From an uncultured Muribaculaceae bacterium (GTDB taxonomy: Bacteria; Bacteroidota; Bacteroidia; Bacteroidales; Muribaculaceae), in the NCBI GenBank assembly GCA_938039795.1, contig CALHWU010000155.1, positions 1 to 22,054 of the forward strand: 22,054 nucleotides of DNA, written 5' to 3'. A program made the translations under genes and the position numbers. Below, in pieces: positions 14,899-22,054 of the stretch (its first letter is position 1; every line of letters starts with the position of its first letter). The notes beneath the pieces are model-generated. The model was not told the DNA's origin and did not search any database. It saw only the letters and a list, made by a program, of their open reading frames with translations.

Positions 14899-17800
14899 AT
14901 GGAATATTTCTCTAACCTTAAAGCCAAGCTGATCTATGTGTTCCGCATACCCGATGCGGCTCATAGTGACTGTCTGAAAATTGGCGAAGCCACTTTTGAG
15001 GACGGCAACATTACGCTACCGCCCAACAGCAGTGCGCTAAACAAGGCAGCTAAGGCTCGCATCGACCAGTACACTAAGACTGCCGGTATCACTTATGAAC
15101 TCCTGCACACTGAAATTGCCATTTTCGTGCGCAACGGTAAAATTGCAGCAGTCAACGATAAGGAAGTCCACGAAGTGCTTCTCCGTAGTGGAATCAAGCG
15201 CAAGGTGTTCGATAAGGTCAACGGTGCCAATGAATGGTTCTGTTGCGACCTCGAAACAGCCAAACGAGCTATCGCCGCTGTGAAGGAAGGCCGCAAAGCC
15301 TTAAAAGGCTCTGAGGTAACTGTCGGTCTGTCGCCCATTGTGTTCCGTCCGGAACAGCGCGAGGCTATTGACAAGACCATCAAACAATTTAAGAAAGGCA
15401 ATCAGATGCTTTGGAACGCCAAGATGCGTTTCGGCAAAACACTCTCGGCTTTACAGGTCGTTAAGGAACGTGGCGACTTCCGCCGTGTACTTATCCTCAC
15501 CCACCGCCCTGTGGTCGATGCGGGCTGGTTCGAGGACTTCCAAAAGATATTCTACGACAACGACGAATACGCATACGGTTCCAAAGCTAAGGGCGACACT
15601 TTCGCAAACCTCGAACGCCGTGCCCTACGTGATGAATGTCGTTACATCTACTTCGCCTCGATGCAAGACCTCCGAGGCTCTGAACTTGTCGGCGGCAACT
15701 TCGACAAGAATAACGATATTTTCTCAACCCCGTGGGATCTCATCATTGTAGATGAAGCCCACGAGGGTACGCAGACCGAACTTGGTAAAGCTGTCATGGC
15801 CGAGCTTACAAAAGAGAAAACAAAGGTGCTTCGCCTCAGCGGTACACCGTTCAATCTGCTTGACGATTTCAAGGAGGAGGAAATCTACACGTGGGATTAT
15901 GTTATGGAGCAACGCGCAAAAGCGCAGTGGGATATAGACCACCCCGGTGACCACAATCCCTATGCCGGACTACCTCGCCTGAACATCTATACCTACGACC
16001 TCGGCAGACTGATGAACGAGTATGCCGACGAGGATATAGCGTTTAACTTCCGCGAGTTCTTCCGTGTTAACGATAACGGCGAATTTATTCACCGCAGCCA
16101 CGTTCAGAATTTCCTCGACCTCCTTACGAAGACCGACGAAGAAAGTATGTATCCCTTTGCCAACAAACGCTATCGCGACATCTTCCGCCATACCCTTTGG
16201 ATGGTGCCGGGAGTAAAGGCGGCAAAGGCTCTCGCCGCCATGCTTCGCAATCATCCGGTATTCGGACTGTTTGAAATTGTCAACGTAGCAGGAGACGGCG
16301 ATGAGGAAGAAGCCAACGAGGAAGCTCTCAAAAAGGTTACCGACGCTATCGGTCCCGACCCCGACAAGACACGCACCATTACGCTCTCTTGCGGCAGACT
16401 TACCACCGGCGTGAGCGTCAAACCGTGGATGGGCGTATTTATGCTGTCGGGTAGCTTCAACACAGCCGCTTCGGCTTATATGCAGACCATCTTCCGCGTG
16501 CAGACTCCGGCAACCATCAATGGCCGCGTCAAGGAGGATTGCTATGTGTTCGACTTCGCTCCCGACCGCACTCTCAAAGTGCTTGCCGAAACTGCGAAGA
16601 TTTCAACCAAGGCTGGCAAACAGTCTACTGGCGAACGTCAGCAACTCGGCGAGTTCCTGAATTTCTGCCCGATCATCTCGATTGAGGGTAGCCAAATGAA
16701 ACAGCTCGACACCGAGCACATGCTTCAGCAGCTCAAACGTGTTTACGTTGAGCGCGTGGTGCAGAACGGTTTCGAGGACGGCTATCTCTACAATGATGAG
16801 CTTATGCGCCTGACTGATGTTGACATCAAGGAGTTCGACGAGCTTAAAGGCATCATCGGTCAGACAAAGGCGATGGGTAAGTCTAACGACATTACCGTCA
16901 ATGACCAAGGCCTCACCAATGAGGAATACGAGGAAAAGGAAAAGCTCGAAAAGAAAAAGAAACGCGAGCTTACGCCCGAAGAAAAGGCTCGCCTCGAAGA
17001 ATTGAAGAAAAAGAAGAAAGTCAAGGAAGACGCAATCTCAATTCTTCGCGGTATTTCTATTCGTATGCCCCTTATGATATATGGTGCAAAGGTTGAGAAC
17101 GAGGATGAAGAATTGACTATCGACAACTTCACCTCGCTTGTCGACCCGCAGTCGTGGGAAGAATTTATGCCGAAAGGCGTTACAAAGCAACGCTTCAACG
17201 CCTTCAAGAAATACTACGACCCGGACATCTTCACCGCTGCCGCCAAGCGCATCCGTGCTATGGCTCGTGCTGCCGACCGCCTTTCTATCGAGGAACGCAT
17301 CGAGCGCATAGCAGCTATCTTCGCCACTTTCCGCAACCCGGATAAGGAAACTGTGTTGACTCCTTGGCGTGTCGTGAATATGCACATGAGCGACTGTCTC
17401 GGCGGCTACACGTTCTATAACGAGGACTTATCGGAAACCATCGAGGAACCGCGCTTTATTGACCGTGGAGATGTTACTGCCGACGTATTCTCTCCGGATA
17501 GTCACCTCCTTGAGATAAACTCAAAGTCGGGTCTTTATCCGCTGTACCTCGCCTACAACATCTACCGCTCGCGTCTGCGCGATGCGATGTTCTCGCCGGA
17601 ATCCCTCGAAGAACATCAAGCCATTTGGGACGCTGCCGTTACAGAAAACATCTTTGTTATCTGCAAAACCCCTATGGCTAAATCAATCACGCGCCGCACT
17701 CTCCTTGGCTTCCGCAAAGGAAAGACCAATATGTGGGCGCCGGAAGACTTAATCAATAAAATCAAAAATCAGCCCGAACTTTTCATCAAAAAAGTGGGCG

Positions 17801-18840
17801 ACTTAGTTGGAAAGAACGTGAAAATAAAAGCTGTCGTTGGCAATCCACCATATCAAGAAGTAAATGAAGGCAATGGCAACGGTGCAAATCCTTTATATCA
17901 TTTGTTCATTGATTTAGGCCGGAAATTATCTCCCATAGGGACTATGATACATCCTGCACGTTTCCTATTTAAGGCAGGAAAGACCCCTAAAGATTGGAAT
18001 GACAGAATCCTTTCAGACCCTCACTTTAAAGTGGTTGACTACTGGGTAAAAAGCATCGACGTATTTAACAATGTCGATGTAAAGGGTGGGATTGCTATTA
18101 CCATGTGGAATGAAAATGAAAAATGTGGTCCCATTGGATTCTTCTCTCCTTATCCCGAAGTGAGAAATATTCTGAACAAAGTACAATCATTTAATCCACA
18201 ATCTTTTTCCGACTACGTATATCCACGTGACCTTTACAAACTCACTGATAAGTTATACATAAATAACCCTTGGGCAGAGGGAAGACAGAGTCAAGGGCAC
18301 CGTCTTGATATAGGGTCGAGTATATTTGACGTATTTCCTGAATTGTTTCTTGACGATGCGCCTAACAAATCTGAATACATTGGGTTATATGGTTTACTTG
18401 GGCGAGATCGTGTAACAAAGTGGATTAAACGTAGCTACGTTAAACTTCCTGATAACATAGATAAATTCAAGGTTCTCGTACCTAAATCGAATGGATCAGG
18501 TGCCATCGGCGAGGTGCTCAGCACGCCGGTAATCGGCGTGCCGGTAATCGGACATACTTTAACATTCCTCAGCATAGGGAGCTTCGATGAAGCCCCCCAT
18601 GCCGAGGCCTGTTTAAAATATATCAAAACACGGTTCGCGAGGTTATTGCTGGGCACTTTAAAAGTCACTCAAGATAACCCCAAGGATACCTGGGCTAATG
18701 TGCCGATGCAAGACTTTACAGAGGAAAGCGACATTGACTGGAGCAAGAGCGTGGCGGAAATCGACGCTCAACTCTACGTAAAATACAACCTCTCCAACGA
18801 AGAAATCTCCTTCATCGAATCCATGATTAAACCAATGTAA
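14899..18840 (+). CDS. GIY-YIG nuclease - DEAH helicase - Eco57I-like methyltransferase - specificity fusion
   Basis: This 1313-residue protein would be a single-chain restriction-modification or defence enzyme. Residues about 10-125 look like a T5orf172-type GIY-YIG nuclease: LIYVFRI ... LKIGEAT, KARIDQYTK, ELLHTEIAIF, DKEVHEVL and NEWFCCDLETA. The helicase spans about 145-560, with Walker A AKMRFGKT (174-181), VDEAHEG (284-290), RLSGTPFNL (312-320) and QTIFRVQTP (529-537). A Lys/Glu-rich coil is at about 675-712. The methyltransferase follows: LTPWRVVNMHM (820-830, motif X-like), LLEINSKSGLYPLY (870-883, an aberrant motif I), VVGNPPYQ (979-986, catalytic motif IV) and LSPIGTMIHPARFLF. The specificity domain runs from about 1090 to the end, with VPKSNGSG, GHTLTFLSIGSF and LKVTQ. 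The order parallels type ISP enzymes, with GIY-YIG in place of their Mrr nuclease. Confidence 0.88.
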   Translation: MEYFSNLKAKLIYVFRIPDAAHSDCLKIGEATFEDGNITLPPNSSALNKAAKARIDQYTKTAGITYELLHTEIAIFVRNGKIAAVNDKEVHEVLLRSGIKRKVFDKVNGANEWFCCDLETAKRAIAAVKEGRKALKGSEVTVGLSPIVFRPEQREAIDKTIKQFKKGNQMLWNAKMRFGKTLSALQVVKERGDFRRVLILTHRPVVDAGWFEDFQKIFYDNDEYAYGSKAKGDTFANLERRALRDECRYIYFASMQDLRGSELVGGNFDKNNDIFSTPWDLIIVDEAHEGTQTELGKAVMAELTKEKTKVLRLSGTPFNLLDDFKEEEIYTWDYVMEQRAKAQWDIDHPGDHNPYAGLPRLNIYTYDLGRLMNEYADEDIAFNFREFFRVNDNGEFIHRSHVQNFLDLLTKTDEESMYPFANKRYRDIFRHTLWMVPGVKAAKALAAMLRNHPVFGLFEIVNVAGDGDEEEANEEALKKVTDAIGPDPDKTRTITLSCGRLTTGVSVKPWMGVFMLSGSFNTAASAYMQTIFRVQTPATINGRVKEDCYVFDFAPDRTLKVLAETAKISTKAGKQSTGERQQLGEFLNFCPIISIEGSQMKQLDTEHMLQQLKRVYVERVVQNGFEDGYLYNDELMRLTDVDIKEFDELKGIIGQTKAMGKSNDITVNDQGLTNEEYEEKEKLEKKKKRELTPEEKARLEELKKKKKVKEDAISILRGISIRMPLMIYGAKVENEDEELTIDNFTSLVDPQSWEEFMPKGVTKQRFNAFKKYYDPDIFTAAAKRIRAMARAADRLSIEERIERIAAIFATFRNPDKETVLTPWRVVNMHMSDCLGGYTFYNEDLSETIEEPRFIDRGDVTADVFSPDSHLLEINSKSGLYPLYLAYNIYRSRLRDAMFSPESLEEHQAIWDAAVTENIFVICKTPMAKSITRRTLLGFRKGKTNMWAPEDLINKIKNQPELFIKKVGDLVGKNVKIKAVVGNPPYQEVNEGNGNGANPLYHLFIDLGRKLSPIGTMIHPARFLFKAGKTPKDWNDRILSDPHFKVVDYWVKSIDVFNNVDVKGGIAITMWNENEKCGPIGFFSPYPEVRNILNKVQSFNPQSFSDYVYPRDLYKLTDKLYINNPWAEGRQSQGHRLDIGSSIFDVFPELFLDDAPNKSEYIGLYGLLGRDRVTKWIKRSYVKLPDNIDKFKVLVPKSNGSGAIGEVLSTPVIGVPVIGHTLTFLSIGSFDEAPHAEACLKYIKTRFARLLLGTLKVTQDNPKDTWANVPMQDFTEESDIDWSKSVAEIDAQLYVKYNLSNEEISFIESMIKPM
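17750..18700 (+). other. AT-rich recombinant segment covering the methyltransferase/specificity region
   Basis: Within the large R-M gene the base composition drops from about residue 950 to 1268. A sampled line at 17881-17940 is 38% GC by hand count, whereas one at 16321-16380 in the helicase half is 55%. Codon choice changes with it (AAA, TTA, ATA and CAT become common), and the last 45 codons return to the earlier style. The segment begins shortly before NPPY and ends near the start of the terminal helix. This is the pattern expected when target recognition regions are exchanged by homologous recombination through the conserved flanks. Exact edges are approximate. Confidence 0.65.
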
Positions 18841-18844
18841 TTAT

Positions 18845-19825
18845 ATGAGTAAGGTTTTAGTTATAGGTAATGGCTTTGATATTGCACTCGGTCTGCGTTC
18901 TAAATACTCAGACTATATCAATGTTATGTCGGGCACTTCTAAAAATGCCTTTTGGCCATTCCGAGATTTGCCAAGAGGTAAATTCTCTGATTGTTCATTA
19001 GAACGCCATTTCTACGATTATTTCCATCCTAACCTGACTGATAATAGCGACATTGAGAAAGAGTTTTATCATGTTAAGTGGATTGACGTTGAGGCAGAGT
19101 TACTGAACTATGTTCGCACTAAAATAGGGAAACCTATTGATGCGGATTTAGCTATGGCTGACGAACATAGTTTCAACAATCTAAAGATGATGCTCCAAAA
19201 ATATATATCCATTATGCCAACCATAGAACCCAACTCTCCGGAAACATATATAATCGCACTTTTGGAGGCTATTAAAACTGACGGATGCTTTGACAAAGCG
19301 TATTCTTTCAATTATACAGATTTAGAGAACGAACTTATTAGTTTCGCAAAATTCAATGACACTGCGCTCCCTAAAATAGTAAACGTGCATCACGCACCAT
19401 CTAATGACAACCCATTTAATATCGTTTTGGGAATAAGTGAAGATGCTTCCATCCCAAAAGAGTATCGTTTTCTGTTTAAGTCTATGCAAACAGAGCCTAC
19501 AGATTTGGCGCAAGATTTAGCAAATGCGGATGAAGTAATTTTTTACGGATTATCATTTGGAGAAATAGATTTCCCGTATTTTAAGGCTTTCTTTGAGCTT
19601 GTTTCAACACAATCTATTTTATCCTCCAAAAAGCATATTACTATCTTTACATTTGGTAAAGATGGTGTGGATGCTATTTGGGATCGCCTACATGAAATTG
19701 GAGTGTTAATTCATACCTTAAAGGAACGCTCTTATTTCTCTATAATAGATGTCAATAACATTAAACTTTCTGGATATGACGAAACCGCTTTCAAGAGGCT
19801 TATTAATCGTCTTGAGTCAAAATAA
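18845..19825 (+). CDS. AbiH-family abortive infection protein
   Basis: AbiH proteins confer phage resistance by abortive infection; first described on lactococcal plasmids, their mechanism is not known to me. The 326-residue product has the family marks: VLVIGNGFDIALGLRSKYSDY at the N-terminus (here residues 4-12 and on, a Rossmann-like nucleotide site with GNGFD at 8-12), SFNYTD at 154-159, VNVHHAP (179-185) followed by NIVLGISED, and FYGLSFGEIDFPYF (233-246). The last two usually read NVHG and FGHSLGxxDxxYF, so the second is slightly divergent here. Protein is soluble, without signal peptide. It starts four bases after the R-M gene and is AT-rich relative to the helicase half of that gene, so it may have joined the cassette separately. 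It is likely cotranscribed. Confidence 0.88.
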   Translation: MSKVLVIGNGFDIALGLRSKYSDYINVMSGTSKNAFWPFRDLPRGKFSDCSLERHFYDYFHPNLTDNSDIEKEFYHVKWIDVEAELLNYVRTKIGKPIDADLAMADEHSFNNLKMMLQKYISIMPTIEPNSPETYIIALLEAIKTDGCFDKAYSFNYTDLENELISFAKFNDTALPKIVNVHHAPSNDNPFNIVLGISEDASIPKEYRFLFKSMQTEPTDLAQDLANADEVIFYGLSFGEIDFPYFKAFFELVSTQSILSSKKHITIFTFGKDGVDAIWDRLHEIGVLIHTLKERSYFSIIDVNNIKLSGYDETAFKRLINRLESK

Positions 19826-19836
19826 ATTTTAGACTT

Positions 19837-20262
19837 ATGTCACTTTGGAATTACATAGGTGAGTTTTTCTTGTTTCGGTGGCTGTATAATAAATTCAGGA
19901 AGCCCACAACAGACCCTGATACACACGCTGAGGTTGCAGGAGCTTCAATTGACAGAAACAGTGAATATCTGAATAGCAATCTATATGAGGCAATAGCTCC
20001 TGATGATGCAGTTACAGATATCAGTGATAACTTAATTGATGATTCCGGCAATTCCAAAGATCTCGATGATCTGGATATATTCATGCGCGATAATAAAGGC
20101 TTTAATCGCTCCTACCATAATCACAGAAACTATGATATTGATTATAATAGCATCGGCCGTCATAGCACCCGGAATGAATGGACTTCGAGGAGCAATTCTC
20201 AACCATACGATGATTTCCATGACGAGCAGGACGACTATGACATGATGGATGATGATTTTTAG
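19837..20262 (+). CDS. Acidic Asp/Asn-rich protein with aromatic N-terminal helix (unassigned)
   Basis: I do not recognise a characterised family. The 141-residue product opens with SLWNYIGEFFLFRWLYNKFRK, an aromatic amphipathic or membrane-associating helix; only its first 20 residues or so are hydrophobic. The rest is polar and probably disordered: repeated Asp, Asn, Ser and His (for instance SYHNHRNYDIDYNSIG), with a strongly acidic end, DEQDDYDMMDDDF. It begins 11 bases after abiH and is the last gene of the island. Similar small proteins with a 'W-x-YIGEFFLFRW' start seem familiar to me from Bacteroidales accessory regions, but I cannot name them. A DNA-mimic or membrane-tethered inhibitor would be possible roles; neither is shown. 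Low-complexity composition argues for caution, though the frame and codon use look coding. Confidence 0.6.
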   Translation: MSLWNYIGEFFLFRWLYNKFRKPTTDPDTHAEVAGASIDRNSEYLNSNLYEAIAPDDAVTDISDNLIDDSGNSKDLDDLDIFMRDNKGFNRSYHNHRNYDIDYNSIGRHSTRNEWTSRSNSQPYDDFHDEQDDYDMMDDDF

Positions 20263-20343
20263 TGATTTTGGCTGAAATATGGAAGTGACCATTGACGATA
20301 CGAGGTATTGATCGCAGTGATGTAAAAAAAATCGGGCGGAACA

Positions 20344-20375
20344 TTTGCAGGGGGCGCGGGAATCCGCTAACTTTG
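20344..20375 (+). promoter_or_regulatory. Bacteroidota-type promoter for pyrB-pyrI
   Basis: TTTG at 20344-20347 and TAACTTTG at 20368-20375 are separated by 20 bases, the optimal layout. The pyrB ATG at 20404 follows 28 bases later. The 80-base gap before it, from the island's last stop at 20262, holds nothing else that I can identify, so the right edge of the island must lie between 20263 and 20343. Confidence 0.8.
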
Positions 20376-20403
20376 CGTAAACCATTTCAATCACACGCGA
20401 GCC

Positions 20404-21321
20404 ATGAACAGCAAAAGTCTCGTTTCAATCGACGATATCAGCCGCGACGAAATACTCCAGCTTCTGGAATCGGCGCGACGCTTCGAAGAGAATCCCAACC
20501 GCCGACTGCTTGAAGGCAAGGTTGTCGCCACACTGTTTTTCGAACCCTCCACACGCACACGCCTGAGCTTTGAGACGGCAGTCAACCGACTCGGAGGCCG
20601 CGTGATCGGTTTTTCCGACGCGAGCACAAGCAGCTCCGCCAAAGGAGAGACCCTTAAAGACACTATAAAAATGGTGAGCAACTATGTGGATCTCATCGTC
20701 ATGCGCCATTATCTCGAAGGGGCGGCGCGATATGCCACGGAAGTTACCGACGTGCCTGTGATCAACGCCGGCGACGGCGCCAACCAGCACCCGTCGCAGA
20801 CGATGCTCGACCTCTACTCCATCTACAAGACCCAGGGGAAACTCGAAGACCTGACCATCACGATGGTAGGCGACCTGAAATATGGCCGCACTGTCCACTC
20901 ACTGATACAGGCCATGAGATACTTCAACCCGACATTCCACTTCGTGGCCTGCGAGGAGCTGCGCATGCCCGACGAATACAAGGAGCTCTGCGACCGCAAC
21001 GGCATCAGATACACCGAGCACACCGATTTCTCGCCGGAAGTAATCAACACCTCCGATATCCTTTACATGACCCGCGTGCAGCGCGAACGCTTCACCGACA
21101 TAATGGAGTACGAGAAGGTCAAAAGCCTTTACACGCTGCGCAACGCCATGCTGGCCGACGCGAAGGACAATCTCAAGGTGCTCCATCCGCTCCCCCGCAT
21201 CACCGAGATCGATCAGGATGTCGACGACAATCCGAAAGCTTATTATTTCGACCAGGCGCGCAACGGACTTTATGCCCGACAGGCTATAATCTGCCGTGCA
21301 CTCGGCATCGAACAAGCATGA
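20404..21321 (+). CDS. pyrB: Aspartate carbamoyltransferase catalytic subunit
   Basis: PyrB condenses carbamoyl phosphate and aspartate, the committed step of pyrimidine synthesis, in the cytoplasm. The 305-residue product is of normal length. FFEPSTRTRLSFETA (residues 45-59) is the carbamoyl-phosphate loop with STRTR at 49-53. STSSSAKGETL (74-84) is the 80s loop with the catalytic Ser and Lys80. GDGANQHPSQTMLDLYSI (123-140) and HPLPR (261-265) complete the active site. GDLKYGRTVHSL fits the aspartate domain. It has its own good promoter and is followed by pyrI, whose first possible ATG overlaps the pyrB stop. Nothing looks altered by the nearby island insertion, and the upstream promoter is intact. 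Confidence 0.98.
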   Translation: MNSKSLVSIDDISRDEILQLLESARRFEENPNRRLLEGKVVATLFFEPSTRTRLSFETAVNRLGGRVIGFSDASTSSSAKGETLKDTIKMVSNYVDLIVMRHYLEGAARYATEVTDVPVINAGDGANQHPSQTMLDLYSIYKTQGKLEDLTITMVGDLKYGRTVHSLIQAMRYFNPTFHFVACEELRMPDEYKELCDRNGIRYTEHTDFSPEVINTSDILYMTRVQRERFTDIMEYEKVKSLYTLRNAMLADAKDNLKVLHPLPRITEIDQDVDDNPKAYYFDQARNGLYARQAIICRALGIEQA

Positions 21322-21344
21322 TCACCATCAAAAGTGAAACTCCT

Positions 21345-21806
21345 ATGAACACTCAGAAGAAAGAATTGGCCGTAGCCGCGCTCCGCAACGGCACGGTGAT
21401 CGACCATATACCAAGCACAGCTCTTTTCAAAGTAGTCAAACTGCTCGGCATAGAGAATGTAGGCACACATGTGACTATCGGCAACAATCTCGACTCGCGC
21501 CTGATGGGCACCAAGGGGATCATCAAGATAGCCGACGTGTTTTTCCCCGAAGAGACGCTCAACCGCATAGCCATCATCGCTCCGGGCGCGGTAATCAACA
21601 TCATACGCGACTTCGAGGTGGTGGAGAAGCGCCATGTGGAACTGCCCGACGAGATCGTCGGCATAGTGAAGTGCGGTAATCCGAAGTGCATCACCAACAA
21701 CGAGCCGATGCGCACCCGTTTCACCGTGGCCGACCGCCAGTCGCTCACGCTTCGCTGCAACTATTGCTGCAAGGAGGTGGGAAGCGCCGACGTGCAACTC
21801 TGCTGA
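21345..21806 (+). CDS. pyrI: Aspartate carbamoyltransferase regulatory subunit
   Basis: PyrI binds nucleotide effectors and holds PyrB trimers together in the allosteric holoenzyme. The start at 21345 (MNTQKKELAVAAL) gives 153 residues, the length of the Escherichia coli protein; an alternative ATG at 21318 that overlaps the pyrB stop adds nine residues without family support. The allosteric domain includes ALRNGTVIDHIPSTALFKVV and THVTIGNNLDS, followed by KGIIKIADVFF. The zinc domain shows CGNPKC and CNYC, the four cysteines that bind the structural zinc, followed by an extra Cys. It is cotranscribed with pyrB. A flavin reductase gene begins 13 bases after its stop. Confidence 0.96.
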   Translation: MNTQKKELAVAALRNGTVIDHIPSTALFKVVKLLGIENVGTHVTIGNNLDSRLMGTKGIIKIADVFFPEETLNRIAIIAPGAVINIIRDFEVVEKRHVELPDEIVGIVKCGNPKCITNNEPMRTRFTVADRQSLTLRCNYCCKEVGSADVQLC

Positions 21807-21819
21807 CCTTGCCCGCATC

Positions 21820-22054
21820 ATGAGACAGAACTGGAAACCGGGCACGATGATATATCCGTTGCCGGCCGTACTGGTCAGCTGCGGCACGATGGAGAAGTCC
21901 AATCTGATCACTGTGGCCTGGACCGGCACCATCTGCACCAATCCGGCCATGTGCTATATATCGGTACGCCCCGAGCGCTACTCCTATCCCATAATAACGT
22001 CGACGATGGAATTCACCATCAACCTGACTACGGAAAGCATGGCCCGGGCCACTG
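21820..22054 (+). CDS. Flavin reductase-family protein, N-terminal part (runs off the window)
   Basis: From the ATG at 21820 the frame runs 78 codons to the window end. MRQNWKPGTMIYPLPAVLVS and the following SNLITVAWTGTICTNPAM, then CYISVRPERYSY and FTINLTTESMA, match the N-terminal half of the FMN-binding split-barrel flavin reductase family (PF01613 type), in which the 'N..TVAW.G..C..P' stretch contacts the flavin. Such proteins in Bacteroidota are often short (about 160-200 residues) and of unknown physiological partner. It lies 13 bases after pyrI with no terminator visible, so it may be read from the pyrB promoter. The C-terminal half is outside the window, so a finer call is not possible. 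Confidence 0.88.
   Translation, partial: MRQNWKPGTMIYPLPAVLVSCGTMEKSNLITVAWTGTICTNPAMCYISVRPERYSYPIITSTMEFTINLTTESMARAT

Larger units (their letters stand above)
12100..20262 (+). other. Accessory defence island between bioD and pyrB
   Basis: Eight same-strand genes and one gene remnant lie between two core loci. Their contents are a toxin-like module (DUF3791/DUF3990), a membrane protein, a methyltransferase-like subunit, a nuclease-helicase-methyltransferase, an AbiH-family protein and an acidic protein. Gaps are 40 bases or fewer and several genes overlap, so one transcript from the promoter box at 12100-12107 could serve all of them. Parts (about 13140-13885, 17750-18700 and 18845-20262) are visibly more AT-rich than the core genes on both sides. 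I found no integrase, transposase, tRNA or flanking direct repeat, so the insertion mechanism is not visible; homologous exchange between the flanking core genes would fit. Confidence 0.75.

Noticed and set aside
18528..18560. Tandem repeat in the specificity domain (PVIGVPVIGH)
   Set aside because: Two five-residue units of this kind are ordinary in the conserved 'VLSTP-IG-P-IGHT-TF' stretch of such recognition domains, so I do not regard it as a recent duplication.
12060..20343. Flanking direct repeats or an attachment site for the island
   Set aside because: Comparing the left edge (about 12060-12120) with the right edge (about 20263-20343) by eye gave only A-runs in common; no repeat, tRNA or integrase supports site-specific integration.

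Overview
The window reads as chromosomal DNA from a member of the Bacteroidota, most likely order Bacteroidales. The evidence is the TAnnTTTG type -7 promoter boxes, weak use of Shine-Dalgarno sites, small outer-membrane beta-barrel proteins ending in aromatic residues, a pyrB-pyrI pair, and serine hydroxymethyltransferase and NAD-dependent ligase sequences of Bacteroidales type. A gut family such as Muribaculaceae would fit the GC-rich codon use, but that is only a guess.

Left part (1-11979) is ordinary core genome. On the minus strand lie the start of glnS, a beta-barrel outer-membrane protein and an M28-family lipoprotein that is probably a glutaminyl-peptide cyclotransferase. Divergent from these is ligA, followed by a second small beta-barrel protein and a strong intrinsic terminator. 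Next comes a likely cotranscribed group of ECF sigma factor, four-helix membrane protein (possible anti-sigma) and exported serine hydrolase. Then comes glyA, an esterase-like lipoprotein with a Pro/Glu-rich tether, lgt and bioD, closely spaced or overlapping and ended by a plausible terminator. Lgt performs the lipidation that the two lipoproteins here need.

Middle part (about 12100-20262) is an accessory defence island between bioD and pyrB. It opens with a promoter-like box and a 28-codon remnant of an XRE-type regulator. A small module follows (DUF3791, DUF3990, a second small protein) in which DUF3990 looks like an ADP-ribosyltransferase-fold toxin. Then come an AT-rich two-helix membrane protein, a methyltransferase-like subunit without the catalytic NPPY motif, and a 1313-residue protein that joins a GIY-YIG (T5orf172-like) nuclease, a DEAH helicase, a charged coil, an Eco57I-like adenine methyltransferase and a specificity domain. 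An AbiH-family protein and an acidic Asp/Asn-rich protein close the island. All genes point the same way with small gaps. The methyltransferase/specificity end of the large protein is clearly more AT-rich than its helicase half, which suggests specificity swapping. No integrase, transposase, tRNA or flanking repeat was found.

Right part (20344-22054) returns to core genome: a well-formed promoter, pyrB and pyrI (catalytic and regulatory subunits of aspartate carbamoyltransferase) and the start of a flavin reductase-family gene.
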